A stretch of 9,621 bases of DNA from the NCBI GenBank assembly GCA_027008665.1, contig JALVEA010000280.1:1-9621 (forward strand), in the 5' to 3' direction. The position numbers and the translations under genes are program-made. The notes under the pieces were generated by a model. The model worked only from the letters and a program-made list of their open reading frames with translations. It searched no databases and was not told the origin of the DNA. This DNA comes from Thiotrichaceae bacterium. Lineage in GTDB: Bacteria > Pseudomonadota > Gammaproteobacteria > Thiotrichales > Thiotrichaceae. Positions within the stretch are counted from its first letter, which is position 1, and each line of letters opens with the position of its first letter. Shown piece after piece: positions 1 through 5,125 of the stretch.

Positions 1-1113
1 ACGCATTTCATGGGGAAAGGTGTTTTAAAGGCGGTTGAAAATGTAAATACTGAAATTGCTGATGCCATTATTGGAATGGATGCCAGGGATCAAAAAGCAA
101 TTGATCAAAAAATGATTGATTTAGATCGTACTTATAATAAGGCACGTTTAGGTGCTAATGCGTTACTAGCCGTTTCTTTAGCGACTGCACATGCGGCAGC
201 AAATGATGCAGGTAAACCTTTATACGATTATTTAAGTACAAATGATCACTATACTTTACCTGTACCGATGATGAATATTATCAATGGTGGTGAACACGCC
301 GATAATAGCGTTGATATGCAAGAATTTATGATTCTTCCTGTTGGTGCTGGCAGTATCTCAGAAGCCATTCGTTACGGGACTGAGGTTTTTCATAGTCTAA
401 AATCGGTGTTAAGCAAGCAAGGTTTAAATACGGCAGTCGGTGATGAAGGGGGCTTTGCACCTGATTTAGCATCAAATGAAGCCGCTATCGAAGTGATTTT
501 AGAAGCGATTGAACAGGCTGGGTTTAGTGCAGGAAGCGATATATACCTTGGCTTAGATTGTGCCGCTTCTGAATATTATAACGACGGACAATACCTGCTT
601 GCCTCTGAAGGTAAGCGCTTTGATGCAGAAGGAATGGTTGATTATTTAGCCTCATGGGTGAATCAATATCCGATTCTAAGTATAGAAGATGGCTTGGATG
701 AAGCTGATTGGGACGGTTGGAATCTCTTAACACAGCGTTTAGGGAAAAGTGTCCAGTTAGTAGGGGATGATCTATTTGTCACTAATACCAATATTTTCAA
801 AGAAGGTATTAATAAAAATATTGCTAACTCTATTTTGATTAAATTCAATCAAATTGGTACTTTAACTGAAACCTTAGAAGCGATTAAAATGGCGCAAGAT
901 GCTAATTATACAGCTGTTATTTCTCATCGTTCAGGTGAAACAGAAGATGTGACCATTGCGGATCTAGCAGTTGCCACCAATGCAAGGCAAATTAAAACAG
1001 GTTCTTTATCACGCTCTGATCGTATCGCTAAATACAATCAGCTTATCCGCATTGAGGAAGCGTTAGCGACAAAAGCAAGCTATGCAGGCTTAGCAGCTTT
1101 CAAACATTTATAG
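1..1113 (+). CDS. eno: Enolase (phosphopyruvate hydratase), 5'-truncated by window edge
   Basis: Enolase interconverts 2-phosphoglycerate and phosphoenolpyruvate in cytoplasmic glycolysis/gluconeogenesis. The frame is open from base 1 (T-H-F-M-G-K-G...), so the first Met at base 10 is internal; compared with E. coli enolase (recalled) about 56 N-terminal residues are missing, leaving 370. Visible signatures: MNIINGGEHADN, the acid/base Glu in AVGDEGG (residue 149 here, about E. coli Glu209), metal-ligand segments SIEDGLDE and VGDDLFVTN, the catalytic Lys in LIKFNQIG (residue 281, about Lys342), SHRSGETED and the C-terminal KYNQLIRIEEAL. No active-site residue in the visible part looks changed. 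The upstream neighbour is outside the window, so pyrG-eno linkage cannot be judged. The gene is followed by a long non-coding gap with a probable terminator. Identification is essentially certain. Confidence 0.98.
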   Translation, partial: THFMGKGVLKAVENVNTEIADAIIGMDARDQKAIDQKMIDLDRTYNKARLGANALLAVSLATAHAAANDAGKPLYDYLSTNDHYTLPVPMMNIINGGEHADNSVDMQEFMILPVGAGSISEAIRYGTEVFHSLKSVLSKQGLNTAVGDEGGFAPDLASNEAAIEVILEAIEQAGFSAGSDIYLGLDCAASEYYNDGQYLLASEGKRFDAEGMVDYLASWVNQYPILSIEDGLDEADWDGWNLLTQRLGKSVQLVGDDLFVTNTNIFKEGINKNIANSILIKFNQIGTLTETLEAIKMAQDANYTAVISHRSGETEDVTIADLAVATNARQIKTGSLSRSDRIAKYNQLIRIEEALATKASYAGLAAFKHL

Positions 1114-1178
1114 AAAAAACTGATTTATTACCCTCTATTTTAAAAGCTATCAATTGCAAAATTAGCAACATTGAAGCC

Positions 1179-1199
1179 TGTGGATAAGTCTGTGGATAA
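1179..1199 (-). promoter_or_regulatory. Two tandem perfect DnaA boxes
   Basis: TGTGGATAA occurs at 1179-1187 and again at 1191-1199. Its reverse complement, TTATCCACA, is the consensus high-affinity DnaA box, so both boxes read on the minus strand. They sit in two identical 12-bp units (CTGTGGATAAGT, 1178-1189 and 1190-1201), and a degenerate third unit in the same phase follows (1202-1213, GTCGAATAA at the box position). There is no dnaA, dnaN or mnmG nearby, so oriC is unlikely. Titration, DnaA reactivation or transcriptional control are options. The match is seen; the function is inferred. Confidence 0.6.
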
Positions 1200-1266
1200 G
1201 TAGTCGAATAACTGCTGTAAGCCTTATAAAATGGGGCTTTGATAAAAAAAGGTTAAAATATAATCA

Positions 1267-1311
1267 TATTAAGTCATTGTTATTTAAATCAATGACTTAG
1301 TGCGTTTTTTT
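1267..1311 (+). terminator. Probable intrinsic terminator downstream of eno
   Basis: AAGTCATTG (1271-1279) and CAATGACTT (1290-1298) form a perfect 9-bp stem with a 10-nt AT-rich loop. Two A-U pairs and two G-U wobbles extend it to 1267-1302, and seven T residues follow at 1305-1311. The stem is low in GC, so termination may be modest. It lies about 155 nt after the enolase stop. Because a TATAAT hexamer lies immediately upstream (1259-1264), an operator role for the dyad is a less likely alternative. Confidence 0.5.
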
Positions 1312-1364
1312 GGAGTTGATAGAGAACGCTATATAAGCTAGTTGTAAAAACAAATAACAATTTA

Positions 1365-1395
1365 TTGAGATTGTGAATAAAGCTGTATGTATAAA
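1365..1395 (+). promoter_or_regulatory. Candidate promoter for rimO
   Basis: A TTGAGA hexamer (1365-1370) is followed by TGTATAAA (1388-1395), giving a TATAAA -10 at 19-bp or TGTATA at 17-bp spacing. It lies 60-90 bp before rimO and after the probable terminator, where a promoter is expected. The match is weak in very AT-rich DNA, so this is tentative. Confidence 0.25.
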
Positions 1396-1457
1396 ATTAT
1401 AAAGTGGATACAACATATAGTTATTAAGCAATAATTACGCCAATATCAGGGATGAAA

Positions 1458-2780
1458 ATGAATAAAAAAAAACCAAGAATAGGGTTTGTTAGCTTGGGTT
1501 GTCCTAAGGCTTTAGTCGATTCAGAACGTATTCTTACCCAGCTCAAAACAGAAGGCTATGAGATAAGTGCATCTTATGATAGTGCTGATGTTGTGGTCAT
1601 CAATACCTGCGGTTTTATTGATTCAGCGGTAGAAGAATCCCTTGATGCGATTGGTGAAGCGATGCAAGAAAATGGCAAAGTGATTGTGACGGGCTGTCTT
1701 GGGGTTGACTCTGATAAAGTATTGCAAGCTTACCCCGATGTCTTAGCCATTTCAGGGCCTCATGCTTATGAAGAGGTGATGAATGCCGTTCGCAAACAAG
1801 TTAAACCCGCACATGATCCTTTTCTTGATCTCGTACCGCCACAAGGGATCAAACTAACGCCACGTCATTATGCCTATTTAAAAATATCCGAAGGCTGTAA
1901 TCACCGCTGTAGTTTTTGTATTATCCCTTCATTACGTGGTGATTTAGTGAGTCGCTCTATTAGTGATGTGATGCAAGAGGCAGAAAATCTAGTCAAAGCA
2001 GGGGTTAAAGAGCTGTTAGTTGTATCGCAAGACACCAGTGCCTATGGTGTTGATATAAAATATCGTACTGGTTTTTGGCAAGGTCGCCCGATTAAATCGC
2101 ATATTCAGCAACTTAGCGAAGCATTAGCTGAATTAGGAATTTGGGTGCGTTTACATTATGTCTATCCTTATCCGCATGTCGATAAACTGATTCCTTTAAT
2201 GGCAGAAGGTAAAATTCTTCCTTATTTGGATATTCCCTTCCAACATGGCAGTCATGCCGTATTAAAAAAAATGCGTCGTCCTGCTCATGCAGAAAAAGTA
2301 TTAGAACGACTGCATAAATGGCGTGCTATTTGCCCTGATATTGCTATACGCAGTACCTTTATCGCAGGATTTCCAGGTGAAACGGAAGCAGATTTTGAAT
2401 TGATGCTGGACTTTCTGCGCGAAGCAAAACTTAACCGTGTCGGTTGTTTTGCCTATTCCGCCGTGGAAGGGGCTGAAGCGAACGGGCTTGCTAATCCTGT
2501 TCCTGAAGATGAAAAACAAGATCGAGTAGAACGCTTTATGCAACTACAAGCCAAGATTAGTGCTGAGAAACTATCCGCTCGAATAGGTCAGCGTATGACC
2601 GTACTAACCGATGATGTCGGTGATAATAAAGAAGATTTTACCATTGCGAGAAGCTATGCCGATGCCCCAGAAATTGATGGCGTGGTTTTTATTGAAGGTG
2701 AGCGCCTAGAATCAGGGCAATTTGCAGAAGTTGAAATAACACATTCCAGTGAGCATGATTTATGGGGATGTTTACTATAG
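1458..2780 (+). CDS. rimO: Ribosomal protein S12 methylthiotransferase RimO
   Basis: RimO is a cytoplasmic radical-SAM enzyme that adds a methylthio group to the beta-carbon of an aspartate of ribosomal protein S12. Three cysteines of the N-terminal MTTase domain are present: C15 in SLGCPK, C51 in INTCGFID and C80 in VTGCLG, for one 4Fe-4S cluster. The radical-SAM CxxxCxxC is C147/C151/C154 in CNHRCSFCIIPSLRG. A TRAM-like C-terminal domain contains RSYADAPEIDG and ends HDLWGCLL, wording typical of RimO rather than MiaB. An ATG at 1452 is also in frame, but the AGGGA at 1448-1452 would touch it; that motif lies 5 nt before the ATG at 1458, which I prefer (440 aa). The gene looks complete and stands alone, convergent with the regulator 45 bp downstream. 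Confidence 0.96.
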   Translation: MNKKKPRIGFVSLGCPKALVDSERILTQLKTEGYEISASYDSADVVVINTCGFIDSAVEESLDAIGEAMQENGKVIVTGCLGVDSDKVLQAYPDVLAISGPHAYEEVMNAVRKQVKPAHDPFLDLVPPQGIKLTPRHYAYLKISEGCNHRCSFCIIPSLRGDLVSRSISDVMQEAENLVKAGVKELLVVSQDTSAYGVDIKYRTGFWQGRPIKSHIQQLSEALAELGIWVRLHYVYPYPHVDKLIPLMAEGKILPYLDIPFQHGSHAVLKKMRRPAHAEKVLERLHKWRAICPDIAIRSTFIAGFPGETEADFELMLDFLREAKLNRVGCFAYSAVEGAEANGLANPVPEDEKQDRVERFMQLQAKISAEKLSARIGQRMTVLTDDVGDNKEDFTIARSYADAPEIDGVVFIEGERLESGQFAEVEITHSSEHDLWGCLL

Positions 2781-2825
2781 ATATTCACTGCTAAGATTAA
2801 TGTTTAGAAATCCAATATTTTCTAA

Positions 2826-3332
2826 CTATACCAAAAGATCTTCTAAAAACCACGCGGCAAGCTCATGTCGCCCTACAACGCCAGATTTTTTATAAATACT
2901 AGAAGCCTGTTGACGTACCGTTTTTTCTTTGGTTTTACGTGTTTTTGCTATGTCATTAAAACTAAGTCCTTTAAGGATTAATAAAGCGACTTCCTTTTCA
3001 CTCTGAGTAAATCCCCAGCATGTAAACTGTTTTTGAATATGTTTGCTGTATTCTTGACCTATTTGTTCTAATTTATTACGTGTCAAGAGCAGATTATTTT
3101 CTACTGTTTGAATATGTTCATCCGCACGGATACGCTGCCTCATCATACGTGTCAGTAAAACAATCCCGCCTATTGATAAACCGACAGTTATTATTTCTAG
3201 GATAATATGCAACCATTCATCACCTTCAAGAATATCATTTATAAAATCAGAGGTGTTAATAATAATAACCGTAAATAACATCGCAAAAAGTAATATGTCT
3301 TTTATTAATAATATATTTATCATTTTTTTCAT
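2826..3332 (-). CDS. Membrane-anchored LuxR-type HTH regulator
   Basis: This 168-residue protein joins two predicted transmembrane helices (about residues 12-28 and 41-60) to a charged, possibly coiled-coil linker (about 62-102) and a C-terminal LuxR/FixJ-type winged-free HTH (about 106-165). The HTH shows the family pattern FTQSEKEVALLILKGLSFNDIA, followed by KEKTVRQQASSIYKKSG and RHELAAW. No receiver, autoinducer-binding or kinase domain is present, so any signal must come through the short membrane segment or the linker. It is transcribed divergently from the cytochrome c/TlpA/DUF4266/DUF3570/ApbE run, and local regulation of that run is the natural inference. The Shine-Dalgarno is weak: AAGAGA about 11 nt before the ATG. 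A second Met at codon 4 is an alternative start. Family is clear; target and signal are unknown. Confidence 0.85.
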   Translation of the reverse strand: MKKMINILLIKDILLFAMLFTVIIINTSDFINDILEGDEWLHIILEIITVGLSIGGIVLLTRMMRQRIRADEHIQTVENNLLLTRNKLEQIGQEYSKHIQKQFTCWGFTQSEKEVALLILKGLSFNDIAKTRKTKEKTVRQQASSIYKKSGVVGRHELAAWFLEDLLV

Positions 3333-3398
3333 GGATATTTTTTCTCTTAGGAATGAGGATTTAATAAGATATGAAACTTAGTGCAAAATTTTTGTTTC

Positions 3399-3416
3399 AG
3401 ATTGGATAGATTGGAT
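3399..3416. repeat. Perfect tandem 9-bp repeat, candidate regulator site
   Basis: AGATTGGAT occurs twice head to tail (3399-3407 and 3408-3416). The 9-bp period is close to one helical turn, as expected for adjacent monomers of a binding protein. Similar TGGAT pairs recur at 3508-3516. It lies about 180 bp upstream of the cytochrome gene and about 70 bp upstream of the regulator gene. Confidence 0.45.
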
Positions 3417-3532
3417 CATTTTAAGTGGAGCATAGTCACTAATCATATAGGGCAGATGTCTCATAAACGAATAAATAATGATAAAAAACAATCTGTAAGA
3501 CAAGTGATGGATGGATTTTTTTATTATATCTG

Positions 3533-3559
3533 TAAAACTAAAGCACGTTATCAGTTTTA
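3533..3559. promoter_or_regulatory. Inverted repeat upstream of the cytochrome gene
   Basis: TAAAACT (3533-3539) and AGTTTTA (3553-3559) are perfect inverted copies separated by 13 bp. The arm centres are 20 bp apart, about two helical turns, as for a dimeric HTH regulator. The dyad sits just after a TATTAT hexamer (3522-3527), where it could act as an operator, or it could fold as a weak hairpin in the leader RNA. The arms are short and AT-rich, so chance is not excluded. Confidence 0.35.
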
Positions 3560-3598
3560 GGGTTATTTCACCTCTTTTATTTTTAAGGATATATAAAT

Positions 3599-4339
3599 AT
3601 GAATTTCTCTCGCATTATTACACTCGCTACACTAAGTCTGTTTATCAGTCCAGCAATGGCTGATGATAGCAATACAACCGCATCAGCTAAATCCACCAAA
3701 GCTTCTGCTTATTCCATTGCACGCGGAGGACGTTTATATGATAAATGGTTTAAAGAAAATAAAACAGGAACACCTGACCGAGCTAATCCAAGCTATCCCC
3801 AAAAAGGTCATTATAAGGGTAAAAAAGGAGCGGATTGGCGTTGCAAAGAGTGCCATGGTTGGGATTACAAAGGCAAAGAAGGTGCTTACCGTAAAGGCAA
3901 ACATGCGACAGGCACGATAGGTCTTCAAAATGCGATGAACTTATCAACCGATGAGATCATTAATATATTAAGAAATAAAACACACGCTTACAGTGACTCC
4001 ATGTTGTCAAACAAGGATGCGCTAGATCTTGCAAATTTTACTAAATACGGTCAGATAGACATATCAAAACAAGTCGATAATAAAAGCAAACAAGTAACAG
4101 GGAATGAAGCACAAGGTAAGAAATACTATGAAACAATCTGTGCCGTTTGTCATGGGCTTGATGGTAAAGATGAAGACACCCCCCCATTAGGTCAACTTGC
4201 CAATGATAATCCTTGGGAAGTCTTGCATAAAATATCCAATGGTCAACCTAATAATGAGATGCCCGCACTCAGAACGCTTGGCAAACAAGTAACGCTTGAT
4301 CTTATCGCCTATATTCAAAAGAATTTGCCTAAAAAATAA
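3599..4339 (+). CDS. Periplasmic diheme c-type cytochrome
   Basis: A 246-residue secreted electron carrier. Residues 1-21 form a Sec signal peptide with an A-M-A cleavage site before D22. Two CxxCH haem sites are present: C82-K-E-C-H86 in the first domain and C181-A-V-C-H185 in the second. Likely sixth ligands are M135 and M221 (EMPA). The first domain, with GGRLYDKWF, PSYP and WRCKECHGWDYKG, resembles a cytochrome type seen beside other redox genes; the second is a standard small class I domain. The segment around the first haem is strongly Lys-rich, which may favour an acidic partner. AAGGAT gives a good ribosome site. It is the first gene of the run, 24 bp before the thioredoxin-like gene. 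A run of seven C (4179-4185) lies after the second haem site. The electron donor and acceptor are not identifiable. Confidence 0.9.
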   Translation: MNFSRIITLATLSLFISPAMADDSNTTASAKSTKASAYSIARGGRLYDKWFKENKTGTPDRANPSYPQKGHYKGKKGADWRCKECHGWDYKGKEGAYRKGKHATGTIGLQNAMNLSTDEIINILRNKTHAYSDSMLSNKDALDLANFTKYGQIDISKQVDNKSKQVTGNEAQGKKYYETICAVCHGLDGKDEDTPPLGQLANDNPWEVLHKISNGQPNNEMPALRTLGKQVTLDLIAYIQKNLPKK

Positions 4340-4363
4340 TAATGATAACAAAAGGAGTATCTA

Positions 4364-4825
4364 ATGCTTACTAAATCAAAACAACTGATCTTTGGAGTCT
4401 GTTTTCTCATCGGTTTAAGTTCTCTTTCTTGGGCGACTGATAAGGGTAAACCCATTGATTTGACAGCGTATAAGGACAAAGTGGTGCTTGTTGATTTTTG
4501 GGCATCATGGTGTTCACCTTGTCGTCAATCCTTTCCGTGGTTGAATAAAATGCAACAAAAATATGAAGCCAAAGGGCTAGTCATTATTGGTGTTAACGTG
4601 GATGAAAATTCAGAGGATGCTCACAAATTTCTAAAAAAACACCCTGCATTATTTAAGCTGCTCTTCGATCCAAAAGGAGAACATGCCAGCTATTATAAGA
4701 TACCAGGAATGCCCACGACCTTAATTTTTGATAGAAAAGGTGTGTTACAGCATAGCCATTCAGGCTTCAAAAAGAAAAAAAGACAAGAGTATGAGCAAAT
4801 CATTAAACAGGCGCTTGCTTTGTAA
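4364..4825 (+). CDS. TlpA/ResA-like periplasmic thioredoxin-fold protein
   Basis: A 153-residue thiol-disulfide oxidoreductase exported by a signal peptide (cleavage likely after A24, S-W-A). The redox centre is WASWCSPC with C50 and C53, and the cis-proline loop is GMPTT with P117. The first strand (KDKVVLVDFWASWC) and IIGVNVDE fit the TlpA/AhpC-TSA type. The mature protein is short and carries no added domain. AAGGAG sits 6 nt before the start. In this setting it could reduce haem-binding cysteines of the upstream cytochrome, or the C-terminal cysteines of the lipoprotein encoded next; both are inference. The CSPC active site does not by itself say whether it reduces or oxidises its partner. 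No lipobox is seen (C13 sits inside the hydrophobic core without the right context). Confidence 0.9.
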   Translation: MLTKSKQLIFGVCFLIGLSSLSWATDKGKPIDLTAYKDKVVLVDFWASWCSPCRQSFPWLNKMQQKYEAKGLVIIGVNVDENSEDAHKFLKKHPALFKLLFDPKGEHASYYKIPGMPTTLIFDRKGVLQHSHSGFKKKKRQEYEQIIKQALAL

Positions 4826-4826
4826 C

Positions 4827-4899
4827 CACAGGAGTCTAAGCCTAGGCTTGGGCAACCCAATGAGACTGTGCCAGTATTCCGAGATAGTCTCAACCCAAG
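4827..4899 (+). promoter_or_regulatory. Structured intercistronic leader with alternative pairings
   Basis: The 87-nt gap before the lipoprotein gene contains several mutually exclusive stems. AGTCT (4833-4837) can pair with AGACT (4863-4867), but TGAGACT (4861-4867) can instead pair with AGTCTCA (4886-4892), 7 bp perfect. CAACCCAA occurs twice (4853-4860, 4891-4898), so CTTGGG (4847-4852) can pair with the first copy (5 bp) or with CCCAAG (4894-4899, 6 bp) next to the GAGAGAG ribosome site. A palindrome AAGCCTAGGCTT lies at 4838-4849. An RNA switch or processing site is possible; no known riboswitch class is recognised. Confidence 0.4.
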
Positions 4900-4912
4900 A
4901 GAGAGAACAATA

Positions 4913-5125
4913 ATGCCTACCTATTTAATTTTTCTTATTATAGTCACTATTGCAGGGTGTAGTTCGCCCGACATCAAACCGTGGGAACGGGGTAATTTGG
5001 CAAAAGATGCCATGAGATTTGGCAGTGATCCCCTCATTGATGCAACGGAAGATCATATTTATTTTTCCAAAGAAGGCACTAGCGGCGGACGCTCATTTGC
5101 GGGAGGAGGTTGTGGATGCAATTAA
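4913..5125 (+). CDS. DUF4266-type small lipoprotein
   Basis: A 70-residue protein with a short hydrophobic leader and a lipobox T-I-A-G-C16, so it should be lipidated at C16. The mature part is about 55 residues: PWERGNLAKDAM (23-34), then HIYFSKEGTSGGR (48-60), then the Gly/Cys tail GGGCGCN (64-70). This layout matches what I recall of the DUF4266 family; its biochemical role is unknown to me. The ATG is preceded by GAGAGAG. An in-frame GTG at 4868 would add 15 residues including three Arg, which would supply the positive n-region the short form lacks, but it has no clear ribosome site and would overlap the structured leader. E54-G-T-S57 weakly resembles an ApbE flavinylation site. The gene overlaps the next one by 10 bp, implying coupled translation. 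Confidence 0.85.
   Translation: MPTYLIFLIIVTIAGCSSPDIKPWERGNLAKDAMRFGSDPLIDATEDHIYFSKEGTSGGRSFAGGGCGCN
5101..5109 (+). promoter_or_regulatory. Strong Shine-Dalgarno inside the upstream gene, decides the DUF3570 start
   Basis: GGGAGGAGG lies 6 nt before the ATG at 5116. It is made from codons of the A-G-G-G stretch of the preceding lipoprotein. It supports ATG 5116 over the in-frame TTG at 5110, which would abut it directly. Confidence 0.75.

Larger units (their letters stand above)
1114..1457. other. Intergenic region between eno and rimO
   Basis: A gap of about 340 bp with no convincing coding frame on either strand. It holds, in order: two perfect DnaA-box nonamers in tandem (1179-1199), a TATAAT hexamer (1259-1264) whose nearest -35-like TTGATA (1239-1244) is only 14 bp away, a perfect 9-bp inverted repeat followed by a seven-T run (terminator candidate), and a weak promoter candidate in front of rimO. 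The rest is A/T-rich with no further structure that I can support. Confidence 0.6.
3333..3598. promoter_or_regulatory. Divergent control region between the LuxR-type gene and the redox run
   Basis: This 266-bp, AT-rich region separates two divergent start codons, so it must hold promoters for both directions. Seen: a TGAAAC/GTTTCA dyad (3372-3377 and 3394-3399), a tandem 9-bp repeat (3399-3416), two overlapping TGGAT copies (3508-3516) that echo that repeat, a TATTAT -10-like hexamer (3522-3527), a TAAAACT/AGTTTTA dyad (3533-3559), and an AAGGAT Shine-Dalgarno (3585-3590) 8 nt before the cytochrome start. No strong -35/-10 pair is obvious, which would fit an activator-dependent promoter. Confidence 0.5.

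Noticed and set aside
1178..1213. Origin of replication
   Set aside because: Only two intact DnaA boxes and no dnaA/dnaN/mnmG/rpmH neighbours; a DnaA-binding site is the safer reading.
1218..1240. AAGCC/GGCTT inverted repeat in the eno-rimO gap
   Set aside because: A 5-bp stem without a T run on either strand; likely chance.
2804..2825. TTAGAAA/TTTCTAA hairpin between rimO and the regulator
   Set aside because: Only 7 AT-rich pairs with an 8-nt loop and no T run on either side; too weak to call a terminator.
3663..3920. An 85-codon open frame in a second plus-strand phase within the cytochrome gene
   Set aside because: It lies wholly under a well-supported cytochrome with signal peptide and haem motifs; its translation has no recognisable domain.
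4868..4912. Longer GTG start for the lipoprotein
   Set aside because: It lacks a clear ribosome site and overlaps paired RNA arms; ATG 4913 has GAGAGAG upstream. The three Arg it would add keep it as a minor alternative.
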